From NCBI RefSeq assembly GCF_000214175.1, contig NC_015564.1:2480001-2544000 (forward strand): 64,000 nt of DNA, given 5' to 3'. This document shows, one piece after another, positions 7,800 through 16,440 of this stretch. The notes under the pieces were generated by a model. It was not told the origin of the DNA. It saw nothing but the letters and a program-made list of their open reading frames with translations, and did not search any database. How positions within the stretch are numbered: the first letter of the stretch is position 1; each line of letters opens with the position of its first letter. The stretch is from Hoyosella subflava DQS3-9A1 (lineage in GTDB: Bacteria > Actinomycetota > Actinomycetes > Mycobacteriales > Mycobacteriaceae). The translations under genes were made by a program, and so were the position numbers.

Positions 7800-8809
7800 A
7801 GCGACCCACGCTAGTCACGGTGGCACAGCGGGCAGGTGTGTCAACGGCGCTCGCTTCGATCGTCATGCGTGGAGCCAAAGGCGCGAGCGAACAGACCCGG
7901 GTGCGAGTCCTGGAGGCGGCGAGAGAAGTTGGCTACCAGCCAGACGCCCGAGCACGGATGCTTCGGCAGCGGCACACCAGGCTTATTGGGGTGCAGTTTG
8001 ACCTGCAGCAAGCGTTTCACGGCGACCTGGTCGAAGGTATCTATGCCGCTGCTGAACAAGCAGGGTACGACGTAGCACTAAGTGCCGTCACTCCTGCCCG
8101 CGGCGAGGACCGCGCGGTGCAATCCCTCCTTGCACACCGCTGCGACGGACTGATACTCCTCGGACCCCAGCAATCACCCGATCGTCTGAATGAGCTCGGC
8201 CAGCAACTCCCGATCGTTTCAGTTGCTCGTCGCCTACGGGGCAAAGCCGCGGAGACCGTTGACGTCGTTCGTTCTGCCGACGACATTGGTGTCCACCAAG
8301 CTGTCACCCACCTCACCGCGTTGGGACATCAGCACATCGCGCAAATAGATGGCGGCAAAGCTCCAGGAGCTGCGGACAGACGCCGCGGGTTCATGACAGC
8401 GATGCGACGCAGTGGGTTAGCGCAGGGTGCCATCGTCCTGTCAGGAGGCGCCGATGAGGAGCAAGGCGCGCGGGTGGCGCGGGAGATTCTTGCGCTGAGT
8501 CCGCGGCCAACCGCAGTTATTGCCTTCAACGATCGGTGCGCCGTTGGTGTGCTTGATGTGTTCCTGCGCGAAGGGATTTCGGTGCCAGGCGACATTTCCG
8601 TGGTCGGCTATGACGACAGTCGCCTCGCTAGTATGTCGCACGTGGACCTAACGACTGTCGGACAGGATGCTAGCGAACTCGCCCGAATTGCCGTTGAGCG
8701 TGCGATTGGCCGTATTGAGGGTGCTGCTGACATCAATGATCGGGAGATCGTCTTCGAACCCCACCTTGTCGTACGGGGCACGACAGGCCCGGCCCATGTC
8801 CGAATATGA
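7796..8809 (+). CDS. LacI-family transcriptional regulator
   Basis: A 337-residue regulator. The N-terminal LacI HTH (TLVTVAQRAGVSTALASIVMRG) includes the hinge-helix region through residue 60, followed by a periplasmic-binding-protein-like effector domain (SVVGYDDSRLASMSHVDLTTV). GTG 7796 overlaps the stop of the dehydrogenase gene, so it is co-translated with the enzymes. It is the obvious candidate to bind the two palindromes at 5880-5919, forming an autoregulated catabolic operon. Confidence 0.9.
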   Translation: MKRPTLVTVAQRAGVSTALASIVMRGAKGASEQTRVRVLEAAREVGYQPDARARMLRQRHTRLIGVQFDLQQAFHGDLVEGIYAAAEQAGYDVALSAVTPARGEDRAVQSLLAHRCDGLILLGPQQSPDRLNELGQQLPIVSVARRLRGKAAETVDVVRSADDIGVHQAVTHLTALGHQHIAQIDGGKAPGAADRRRGFMTAMRRSGLAQGAIVLSGGADEEQGARVAREILALSPRPTAVIAFNDRCAVGVLDVFLREGISVPGDISVVGYDDSRLASMSHVDLTTVGQDASELARIAVERAIGRIEGAADINDREIVFEPHLVVRGTTGPAHVRI

Positions 8810-8858
8810 CGGCCATGACACTTCGGAATCGGTCAGACTTGTCGTGTGGAACTAAGGC

Positions 8859-9248
8859 GTGAGAACTGTGGTTGACAGTGATCTGTTCTTCCGGATGCTC
8901 GACACCCTTGCGGGTGTCGAGCAATCTCAGGGCCGCGACTATACGTCGTTCAGCGTGCACGGCAAACGCTTCGGATACTACTGGCCTCGCACGCAGACTG
9001 TTGGCCTCAAACAGACTTTGATCGAGCAGGCGGCGCTAGTCGCGGAGCGACCCGACGTGTTCGAAGTCCAGTTCACGGCTGGTGGATTCGGCTGGGTGGT
9101 CGTCTATCTGGAACGGATCGAAGCGGACGAACTCTGTGAGCTCCTATACGAAGCGTGGCGCCTCTCCGCGCCGGATGCCCTGCAGGAACAGCATCCGCAA
9201 CCGCGTTATCTCAGTGGTCGCACCGAGTCCAAGGGAAACCCCATCTGA
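8859..9248 (+). CDS. YjbR/MmcQ-family DNA-binding-like protein
   Basis: A protein of 126 to 129 residues. The segment FSVHGKRFGYYWPRTQTVGLKQTLIEQAALVAERPDVF and the later GGFGWVVVYLERIEADEL resemble the YjbR/MmcQ double-wing fold (CyaY-like). Function is unknown in the family. GTG 8859 or GTG 8868 may be the start; an AAGG at 8854-8857 fits the second better. The stop overlaps the next gene (TGATG), so the two are co-translated. Confidence 0.7.
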   Translation: MRTVVDSDLFFRMLDTLAGVEQSQGRDYTSFSVHGKRFGYYWPRTQTVGLKQTLIEQAALVAERPDVFEVQFTAGGFGWVVVYLERIEADELCELLYEAWRLSAPDALQEQHPQPRYLSGRTESKGNPI

Positions 9249-9685
9249 TGACATTCACTGATCAAGAAGTCGAATATATGCGCTCGCAGCCGGTAGCCCG
9301 TTTCGCGACCGTTTCCGGCGACGGACAGCCCGACGTTGTCCCGGTAGCCTTCGAATTCGATGCAACGTATTTCTGGATAGGCGGAATCGGTGCAGACGTT
9401 CTGGGAACACGCAAGTTCCGCAACGTCGCTGGCAGCCACCACAAGGTCGCGCTTGTGATAGACGATCTTGTCTCGCTCGATCCATTCATCGCGCGTTCAA
9501 TCAGGGTCTATGGCCGTGCCGAACAACCGTTTGAACGCGTCGGAATCGTTGGCCCCGGCACTTTCATACGCGTCACACCTACCGTCTCGTGGAGCTGGAA
9601 CCTGGACGGCAAACCGGCGGGCGACAGCTGGTACGACGCGCGCCGTACGGTTCACGAGCCGCCGTGTGAGACAGCCCTGGAATAG
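9248..9685 (+). CDS. PPOX-class (flavin/F420) split-barrel oxidoreductase
   Basis: A 145-residue protein of the pyridoxamine-5'-phosphate-oxidase-like split barrel. The N-terminus (MRSQPVARFATVSGDGQPDVVPVAFEFD) and the KFRNVAGSHHKVALVIDD block are typical of the small PPOX-class F420-dependent enzymes of mycobacteria. ATG 9248 overlaps the previous stop. The cofactor (F420 versus FMN) cannot be settled from sequence by eye. Confidence 0.8.
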   Translation: MTFTDQEVEYMRSQPVARFATVSGDGQPDVVPVAFEFDATYFWIGGIGADVLGTRKFRNVAGSHHKVALVIDDLVSLDPFIARSIRVYGRAEQPFERVGIVGPGTFIRVTPTVSWSWNLDGKPAGDSWYDARRTVHEPPCETALE

Positions 9686-9731
9686 TCGTCATACCTGTCC
9701 GTGACCCGGTGCGCGGCGGTTACCGTAGGTT

Positions 9732-11171
9732 ATGACCCAGGACACGTACGACGTTATTGTGATCGGTGGCGGCCCTGCCGGTGAGAACGCAGCTGCCTAC
9801 GCGATCGCGGGTAGCAACCGGACGGCCGCGCTCGTTGAACGCGAACTGGTCGGCGGGGAATGTTCTTACTGGGCGTGCATGCCGAGTAAGGCATTACTGC
9901 GGCCCGCGCACCTCCTATCCGCAGCGCAGGCGATGCCCGGTGTGAGTGAGGGACTCGCACCCGGGGGGTTGAAGCGGGACGCGGTGTATGCCAGGCGTGA
10001 CGCGTTCGTCAGCAACCATGACGACGCGTCACAGGTGCAGTGGGCGAACAATAACGGCATCGACGTAATTCGCGGTTCTGCGCAGCTAGCTGGTGAGCGG
10101 CTCGTCCGGGTCGGCGATCGGACACTACAGGCCCGTCACGCGGTGGTACTGGCAACAGGGACCGCAGCGAGCGTCCCGGATGTGCCCGGGCTTCGCGCCG
10201 CACTTCCGTGGACATCCCGCGACGCGACTAATTTGCACGAACTGCCGAAGCGGGTGGTGATCGTGGGCGGCGGTGTGGTGGCATGCGAATGTGCCACGTG
10301 GTTCGCTGCGTTGGGTGCAGAGAAGGTCACACTGTTGGTACGCGGACAATCTCTGCTGCCAAAGGCGGAACCTTTCGTTGGTGAACGGGTTGCCGATGGT
10401 CTGCGCAGGCATGGTGTGGAGATTCTGTTCGGCACTAGCCCCCAAAGCGTGGACCGTCCAACGGTCCGCGACACCGGCGAAGGAATGATCCACGGTGGTC
10501 CCGTTACTGTTGATCTCGGCAATGCGGCTCTCGAGGCAGATGAGATCGTCGTCGCCGCGGGCAGAGCGCCGTCAACGAACGGACTAGGCCTTGCCACGAT
10601 CGGGATCGAAGAGGGCCGTCACGTAGACGTTGATGACCATATGACAGCTCGAGATGCCGAAGGCAACTGGCTCTACGCAGTGGGCGATGTCAATGGCCGC
10701 TCGCCTCTCACACATATGGGTAAATACCAGGCGCGGGTCTGTGGTGACGTGATAGCCGCTCGCGCCGATGGGCACCCGTTGGAGGAATCTAGGTACCGAG
10801 CAACCGCGGACCTGCACCACGTGCCCCAGGTCGTCTTCACCGCACCGGAAGTCGCATCCGTCGGTCTCACGGAAAGGGTGGCCGCCAGCGAGGGTTACGA
10901 CGTGACAATAGCGGAGCTCAACATCGCGGTGGCTGGATCCGCGCTCTCGCGGGACGACTTCGAGGGCCACGCAAAGTTAGTAGTTGACAAGGGAACTCGC
11001 TGCCTGGTCGGCGCAACCTTTGTTGGCCCGGACGTAGGCGAACTAATTCATGCCGCGACGATCGCAGTTGTTGGCGCGGTGCCACTCGAGACGCTCTGGC
11101 ACGCTGTGCCGTCTTTTCCGACGGTCAGCGAGGTATGGCTGTGGCTATTGGAATCTCTGCGTGGCCAGTGA
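9732..11171 (+). CDS. FAD-dependent pyridine nucleotide-disulphide oxidoreductase
   Basis: A 479-residue flavoprotein of the dihydrolipoamide dehydrogenase/mercuric reductase family. It has the FAD motif GGGPAGENAA (residues 12-21), redox pair GGECSYWACMPSK (two Cys spaced C-x4-C), NAD motif VGGGVVACECATW and the YAVGDVNG FAD contact. At the C-terminal interface the usual HPTxSE motif reads FPTVSE, so the catalytic His base is replaced by Phe. It is therefore unlikely to be a lipoamide dehydrogenase; a quinone or metal reductase-like role is possible. Confidence 0.85.
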   Translation: MTQDTYDVIVIGGGPAGENAAAYAIAGSNRTAALVERELVGGECSYWACMPSKALLRPAHLLSAAQAMPGVSEGLAPGGLKRDAVYARRDAFVSNHDDASQVQWANNNGIDVIRGSAQLAGERLVRVGDRTLQARHAVVLATGTAASVPDVPGLRAALPWTSRDATNLHELPKRVVIVGGGVVACECATWFAALGAEKVTLLVRGQSLLPKAEPFVGERVADGLRRHGVEILFGTSPQSVDRPTVRDTGEGMIHGGPVTVDLGNAALEADEIVVAAGRAPSTNGLGLATIGIEEGRHVDVDDHMTARDAEGNWLYAVGDVNGRSPLTHMGKYQARVCGDVIAARADGHPLEESRYRATADLHHVPQVVFTAPEVASVGLTERVAASEGYDVTIAELNIAVAGSALSRDDFEGHAKLVVDKGTRCLVGATFVGPDVGELIHAATIAVVGAVPLETLWHAVPSFPTVSEVWLWLLESLRGQ

Positions 11172-11180
11172 ACGCAGGCG

Positions 11181-11531
11181 TCACAGCTGGGTAAGTTTCT
11201 CTGTTGCGCGATACGCACACGGCACACCCTCGATGATCGCGGCGATGCCGTTCGAATGCTCTGTGCGCAAGGGCAAGATTTCCTGGTACGCGGACGAGTT
11301 GTACCACGCGAGCGCGTCGTCACGGCTGGGAAATTCGATAATGATGACGTCTCCCGGCCACTCCCCTTCCATTGCGGTGAGCGCTCCGCCATGGACGAGG
11401 AATCGCCCACCATATTTTTCGAGGGTGCCGTCGATCCGGCTGATGTATTCGACGATCTCGCGACCTACCTCGACGTCACGTAGGTAAGCGATCGCATAGG
11501 CACTGCAGCGCTTGGAGTCCATCGTGGGCAT
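11181..11531 (-). CDS. DUF1330 family protein
   Basis: A 116-residue protein with the ferredoxin-like DUF1330 pattern: YAIAYLRDVEVG near the N-terminus, GGRFLVHGG, EGEWPGDVIIIEFPS, and DALAWYNSSAYQEILPLR. Function of the family is unknown. The start at 11531 is supported by a GGAGGAGAG ribosome site. It is convergent with the flavoprotein gene, whose stop is 9 bases away. Confidence 0.85.
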   Translation of the reverse strand: MPTMDSKRCSAYAIAYLRDVEVGREIVEYISRIDGTLEKYGGRFLVHGGALTAMEGEWPGDVIIIEFPSRDDALAWYNSSAYQEILPLRTEHSNGIAAIIEGVPCAYRATEKLTQL

Positions 11532-11672
11532 CGTTCTCTCCTCCGTCCGGTGGCCGCGGTTGCGGCCGGTGTCTTACCGAGAATTGTGCGGACCGGACGT
11601 CATTGGGTCGATTACCTCGAAGGTAAGCGGGCGGAGTCCTGGTCCTCGGATGCTGGAGCGCGGTAGTGCTAG

Positions 11673-11689
11673 CCCTACCGAAACTAGGG
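11673..11689. promoter_or_regulatory. Inverted repeat in the 234-bp divergent gap
   Basis: Between the DUF1330 gene (minus) and the serine hydrolase gene (plus), CCCTA (11673-11677) is mirrored by TAGGG (11685-11689) around a 7-base spacer. It could be part of a dyad-symmetric operator, but arms are short. The rest of 11532-11765 shows no feature I can assign. Confidence 0.3.
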
Positions 11690-11765
11690 TGCCCACGGCA
11701 CTGTCAAGATCGCCCTTCACGCCTAATGTCGTGTAGGTACCTTTCGAACGAACGAAGGACTCGTG

Positions 11766-13712
11766 ATGGTTGCCCTCCGACGTCACCGCGGCGTGTTCGT
11801 ATCAGTCGCTACTGCCCTAGCAATCATCAGTTCTAGCGCTGCCGCGGCCGCCCAGGATTCCGGTTCTGCAGCGGTCGAGTTAACCCGAGAGACCGCTCAG
11901 AACTTCCTCGATGAGCGGCTGCCCGCACTGCTTGACGAGCACGGCGCGCCTGGCATCGTGGCGGTGATCGTCGCTGACGGCGAGCAGGCCGCGGCCGAGG
12001 GTTACGGTTATGCCAATGTCGAACAGCAGCAGCCAATCTCGCCCTCATCCACAGCGTTCGAAACCGCATCCGTAGCGAAGTCCTTCACCACAATGGCGGT
12101 GTTGCAGCTCGTAGACCGCGGACTCCTCGATCTGCACACGGACATCAACACATACCTAGGGCAGGGCGTGGAAGTAGCGGACACCTATCCAGGTCAGCCA
12201 GTCACAATGCACCATCTTCTGACGCATACTGCTGGCTTTGAGGATGCGCTTAGCGGAGACGGTGCACGCAGTGCTGACGAGCTGCCGACGCTTGAGGAGT
12301 ACGTGACGCGGACACAAATGAAACGCGTCCAGCCGCCAGGACGGTTCGTCGCCTACTCGAATTACGGAATGAGTCTTGCGGGTTATGTCGTGCAAGAGGT
12401 CGCAGGGATGTCTTTCGAGGATTACACCTCGGCGAACATATTTGGTCCGTTGGGAATGGCGTCGACCGAGTTCCTTCCCGCGAGCGAAGCGCGAGATAAG
12501 TACGATGTCGCGACCACCTACTACGCGGATGGTTCACCTACGGAGGAGATTCATCTCGCGGGGGCCCCAGCGGGTACGGCGGTTTCCACTGCGGAAGACA
12601 TGTCCAAGTTCATGCGGACGCTGCTGGGTGGGGGTGAACTCGACGGTCAGCGCGTTCTCTCCCCTGAATCAACACGGCAAATGCTGACCCGGCAGTCGGG
12701 CATGGATCCGCGAGTAACCGGTGCTGGTTACGGTACCTGGCAGTTTCAGCTCGGTCCGCCGTCAGGCCTCGGTCACGGTGGGGATCTGCCCGGTATTCAC
12801 ACGATGTACGTAGTGGTGCCGGAGCTCGATATGGGCATCTATGTGGCGGTCAACGGAGACGATGGAGAGAACAGTACGGCCGACAATCCTCTGGAGGACC
12901 TAAGGTTCTCCGTGGTCAAGGAATTCCTCGACACCTTCGCAGCCGAATCCGCATGGCCGGACGCGGCACCGGACCCCAGCGTTGATCTCTCGCGCTACGA
13001 GGGCACGTTCGTCACTACCCGGAACAGCGTCACTGACTTCAGCAAGCTTCGAGTCTTTATGGACAACCTCAGTGTCAGCGCAAACGACAACGGCACTCTG
13101 TCGATCGACGGCTTCTCTGCTCTCGACCAAACGTGGTTCCCGGCGGGTGAAGGGCTCTTCGTCGCCGAGAATGGGGAGGACATGGCCGCGTTCGTTGAAG
13201 AGGACGGCCATGTAATCGCACTTGCGCTCAACATCAACCCCACCCAAGCGTACGAAAAGGTTGCCTGGTACGAACAGCCCCGCGCACACCTCATCAGCTG
13301 GGCCGCAGCGACATTGGTGTTGCTGACGGTACTCGCCTGGCCTGTCGCCGCGGCAATCCGGTGGATCCGGCGGCGCACACACCGAGGCAGCCCGCGGGGC
13401 GCTTCCCTCGCCCGCCTGACTGCTGGCCTTGCAGCCGCCTCGGGCGCGTCGCTGATCGCGCTTCTTGCCTACGGACTCGCGAACAACGCCGTTCTCGAAC
13501 AATGGCTTTTCACCAGTCCTGCCTGGCTGCTACTTCCCGTGACGGTGGGCGCGCTGGCGGCGGCGGGCAGTGTCGTCGCGGCAGTAGTTTCGTGGAAGCG
13601 CGGGTGGTGGAGCACGTTCGGACGTGTGCACTATTCACTTGTCGCGCTCGCGGCACTTCTTTTCGTCAGCCTGGGATGGACCTACAACCTCATGTGGACA
13701 CCGTTCGGGTGA
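11766..13712 (+). CDS. Secreted serine beta-lactamase-like hydrolase with membrane tail
   Basis: About 648 residues. A signal peptide (RRHRGVFVSVATALAII, then an Ala-rich cleavage region) is followed by a class C beta-lactamase/penicillin-binding-protein-like domain with SVAK (S-x-x-K) near residue 104, YSNYG (Y-x-N) near 198, and GHGGDLPG replacing KTG near 337. The last 180 residues contain four hydrophobic helices, so the catalytic domain is exported but tethered to the membrane. ATG 11766 is preferred over GTG 11763 because AAGGA lies 6 bases upstream of it. Likely an esterase or D-aminopeptidase type enzyme rather than a true beta-lactamase. Confidence 0.85.
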   Translation: MVALRRHRGVFVSVATALAIISSSAAAAAQDSGSAAVELTRETAQNFLDERLPALLDEHGAPGIVAVIVADGEQAAAEGYGYANVEQQQPISPSSTAFETASVAKSFTTMAVLQLVDRGLLDLHTDINTYLGQGVEVADTYPGQPVTMHHLLTHTAGFEDALSGDGARSADELPTLEEYVTRTQMKRVQPPGRFVAYSNYGMSLAGYVVQEVAGMSFEDYTSANIFGPLGMASTEFLPASEARDKYDVATTYYADGSPTEEIHLAGAPAGTAVSTAEDMSKFMRTLLGGGELDGQRVLSPESTRQMLTRQSGMDPRVTGAGYGTWQFQLGPPSGLGHGGDLPGIHTMYVVVPELDMGIYVAVNGDDGENSTADNPLEDLRFSVVKEFLDTFAAESAWPDAAPDPSVDLSRYEGTFVTTRNSVTDFSKLRVFMDNLSVSANDNGTLSIDGFSALDQTWFPAGEGLFVAENGEDMAAFVEEDGHVIALALNINPTQAYEKVAWYEQPRAHLISWAAATLVLLTVLAWPVAAAIRWIRRRTHRGSPRGASLARLTAGLAAASGASLIALLAYGLANNAVLEQWLFTSPAWLLLPVTVGALAAAGSVVAAVVSWKRGWWSTFGRVHYSLVALAALLFVSLGWTYNLMWTPFG

Positions 13713-13743
13713 TGCAGCGGCCGCAAAGTCATTGGCCCGCAGT

Positions 13744-14178
13744 TCACACGCGGAGCGCCAAATACCAGGTGTTCTCGCCGGGCGCGCGGCGATAGTGCAG
13801 CTCATCGAGTAAGGCACTCGCAATTGCGAGGCCGCGACCCGACTCAGCGAGATCCTCAGGAAGCGAAACTGATGTGAGGTCGAGGTGTTGCGGCGTGCCA
13901 TCATCCTTGAAACGCGCTTCAAGCAGGCCGTCAGTGATTCCGACCGTGAGGGTGAAGGTTCGCGTGCCGCTCTCGCGTCCATGGGTGACGATATTCCCGG
14001 CGACTTCGGCTACGGCGGTCTCGAATCGCATCCGATGAATGTCGTCTGCGCTCAGAGTGCCCTCCCACAACTGTGCGAGCAGCTCGTGCACTGCATCGAT
14101 TGCTTCAGGGTGCGCCGTCGCCGTCAAAGTGAGGGCCCCGTCGTCACTGTGCACTGAACGCACCCTCAGCCGAGGCAT
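13744..14178 (-). CDS. RsbW-like anti-sigma factor / serine kinase
   Basis: A 144-residue GHKL ATPase of the HATPase_c_2 type. The N box (FETAVAEVAGNIVTHG, around residues 52-67), G1 box (DDGTP, 92-96) and G2 box (ESGRGLAIA, 112-120) are all present, so it should bind ATP and phosphorylate a STAS antagonist. It is the last gene of a five-gene minus-strand operon and overlaps the STAS gene by 35 bases. No partner-switch sigma factor is encoded nearby, so its target is either unlinked or not a sigma factor. Confidence 0.88.
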   Translation of the reverse strand: MPRLRVRSVHSDDGALTLTATAHPEAIDAVHELLAQLWEGTLSADDIHRMRFETAVAEVAGNIVTHGRESGTRTFTLTVGITDGLLEARFKDDGTPQHLDLTSVSLPEDLAESGRGLAIASALLDELHYRRAPGENTWYLALRV

Positions 14179-14482
14179 ACGCCTTGAGAACGCGGTTCAG
14201 GTTCGTCAGTGAGAGAACCGTCTCGATCTGGGCGTTGGGTTGCGCAATGCGAAGGTCGCCGCCAGCTTGACGAGTGCACTTGAGACCCGAGATGAGCGCG
14301 CCCAGGCCTGATGAGTCGATGAAATCGGTGGCACTGAGGTCGATGACGATTCGGGTGGCACCAGCCTCAACAGTGGATTCAATGAGTTCCCGCAGGCGCG
14401 GAGCCGCGACCATATTGAGTCGGCCCTTCGGCTCAATGATGGCGACGCCGCTTTCAGCTGTGCGGGTGCTGAACTCGATCAT
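14144..14482 (-). CDS. STAS-domain anti-sigma factor antagonist
   Basis: A 112-residue SpoIIAA/RsbV-like STAS protein. The phosphorylation loop DFIDSSGLGAL places the phosphorylatable serine at residue 58, the same position as in SpoIIAA. It should be phosphorylated by the RsbW-like kinase encoded immediately downstream and dephosphorylated by the SpoIIE-type phosphatase upstream. Its ATG overlaps the stop of the glycosyltransferase gene by 4 bases, so its synthesis is coupled to that of the enzyme. Confidence 0.9.
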   Translation of the reverse strand: MIEFSTRTAESGVAIIEPKGRLNMVAAPRLRELIESTVEAGATRIVIDLSATDFIDSSGLGALISGLKCTRQAGGDLRIAQPNAQIETVLSLTNLNRVLKAYASAEGAFSAQ

Positions 14483-16440
14483 GCTGCTCCTTCTTGCTGC
14501 CTGTTCATTCGAAGCGCCTGAATAACCACACTAAGGATGGCGAGATCGAAGACAATCCAAACAATATTGACCCAAAAACCGAGGGGCGAGATGAGTCCGG
14601 TAGCGAGATTCACGATACCGACTAGCGCCGCGAGGACGAGGATCACCATCGCTAGCAGCTGGTACCGCACCAGATACCATTGCCTGCCCTGAGAATCCTG
14701 TCGGGTCTTCGGTGTGACCGCGAAGTCGAGCGGCTTGTTGAAGTAGACGTTGCGGAAGGCGGTGTAGCACGCTTTGATCCACACGGGGAAGAGAGCAAGG
14801 TTGTATTGCTGCCCCCGCCACGTCGGCGTGCCACGACTGACGACGAAGAACATCAGCTGGTTGACCAGCAGAAACGGGATGAGCCGGATGAAGAAGTCGA
14901 CGCTCCAGGCCTGCACCGGCATGATGCCGAAGGTCAGGTAGAGCACCGGAGCGGCGATATAGATGACCGCGGCGAAGCCTGCAAGGTAACTCCACATCGT
15001 GGCCCAGTACATTAACCGCTGGGCTGCAGATAGGCCGCGCTGGACGAGAGGGTTCTCCCGCAACATGACCTGGACAGTGCCCTGCGCCCAGCGGAGGCGC
15101 TGGGTCAGCATGGTTTTCAGGTCCTCCGGCGCGAGGCCGTGAGCAAGGATCTCGTTGTGGAATGCGGAGCGCCAGCCCTGGGCGTGCATTCGCATACAGG
15201 TCGCCATGTCTTCGGTGACGGAGATCGTCGAGATGGGAAGCATCGGCTGTGCTTCCGCTTCACGACCTACGTCGACTGCCCGAATGATCGCGCGCACCGA
15301 TTCGATCGCGCCGAGTGGCGACCATTCGCGCTGCGTGAGCAAGCCGTGGGCAGTCTCGTCCAGGACGAACTCCGCACCGGCTTCACGGTCGTCCGCTAGG
15401 TCAGATAATTCAGCGATAGCTTCGAGGTCGGCCCGCATGCTGAGCACGTCCGCATCGACGACTTCCCGTGCGGCAGCGTCGACTTGCTGCTGAAAGTCGT
15501 ACGTTACTTCTGCAAAGGCGCGACCGTCGCGGAGGTCGTTCTGGGCAGTACGAACTGCAGAGCGCACGGTGTCGAGCGCTGCACGTGATTGCGGCGAGGC
15601 GCCGTCGAGGTCAGCGCGCGCTTTGTCGATGACCTTGGCAGCGGCACGCAGCGCACGACGAATATCTGTTTCCACCGCCTTGACGTAGCCGGTGACGCCG
15701 AGTTGCATGAGCGCTTCGCGGCGCAGGACAGCGTTGGAACCACAGAAGTAGGCCGCGTTCCATCCGTCTTTGCCCTCCTGGATCGGACCGTAGAAAAGCG
15801 GGGCCTGACTACCCAGCGGGTCGCCTTCCGGAACATTGACGAAATACTGCGGTGTTTGCACCAGTGCCATACGCTCGTCCTCGAAGTAGCCGAGTGTACG
15901 GTCGAGGATCTCTGGCTTCGGCACCTGGTCAGCGTCGAGAATGAGAATGAATTCACCATCGGTCTGCATCAGTGCGTTACTCAGATTGCCAGCCTTGGCA
16001 TGCCGCGGTTTGTTCGTCCAGCCACTGGCCCGCACAAGGTATCGGATACCGCGCGCCTCCGCGGCGGCGGCAAGGTCCGGTCTGGCACCGTCGTCGAGAA
16101 TCCACGTCGTGTGGGGATAGCGGATGCGCTGGGCGGCTTCGGCGGTCCGCAGAACTAGCTCTAGAGGCTCGTTGTACGTCGTGATGAAGACATCGACAGT
16201 GGCATCGGGTGGCGGTGGGGGCGGCTCACCTCTTCTTCGCAACCTCCACATGGTAAGCCCGAAAAGGAGCGAGTCGATCAGGCTATACGTTTCGGCAATG
16301 ACGAGCGGAACTGCGATGTACCACGCCGGCCACGCAACTGAGAACATCCATCTCCAGATGATGTAGTTCAGTCCGAGCAGCGCTGCGATCAGGATGAGGA
16401 CGCGGAGCGCGATAATGCGGCGAGTGAGGTCTGGTTTCAC
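14479..16440 (-). CDS. Cellulose-synthase-like glycosyltransferase with helical insertion
   Basis: A 653-residue processive GT2 enzyme. Two N-terminal membrane helices precede the catalytic domain with Asp83 (DVFITTYNEP), DAD at 169-171, FCGSNAVLRR at 232-241, TED at 409-411 and QRLRW at 447-451, followed by four or five membrane helices. This is the BcsA/CesA motif set, but no PilZ c-di-GMP domain follows. Between FCGSNAVLRR and TED, where BcsA proteins normally have about 10-20 residues, lies a charged Ala/Asp/Arg-rich helical insertion (residues about 250-403). The gene overlaps the phosphatase and STAS genes by 4 bases each. It probably makes a beta-linked exopolysaccharide; the polymer is unknown. 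Confidence 0.9.
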   Translation of the reverse strand: MKPDLTRRIIALRVLILIAALLGLNYIIWRWMFSVAWPAWYIAVPLVIAETYSLIDSLLFGLTMWRLRRRGEPPPPPPDATVDVFITTYNEPLELVLRTAEAAQRIRYPHTTWILDDGARPDLAAAAEARGIRYLVRASGWTNKPRHAKAGNLSNALMQTDGEFILILDADQVPKPEILDRTLGYFEDERMALVQTPQYFVNVPEGDPLGSQAPLFYGPIQEGKDGWNAAYFCGSNAVLRREALMQLGVTGYVKAVETDIRRALRAAAKVIDKARADLDGASPQSRAALDTVRSAVRTAQNDLRDGRAFAEVTYDFQQQVDAAAREVVDADVLSMRADLEAIAELSDLADDREAGAEFVLDETAHGLLTQREWSPLGAIESVRAIIRAVDVGREAEAQPMLPISTISVTEDMATCMRMHAQGWRSAFHNEILAHGLAPEDLKTMLTQRLRWAQGTVQVMLRENPLVQRGLSAAQRLMYWATMWSYLAGFAAVIYIAAPVLYLTFGIMPVQAWSVDFFIRLIPFLLVNQLMFFVVSRGTPTWRGQQYNLALFPVWIKACYTAFRNVYFNKPLDFAVTPKTRQDSQGRQWYLVRYQLLAMVILVLAALVGIVNLATGLISPLGFWVNIVWIVFDLAILSVVIQALRMNRQQEGAA

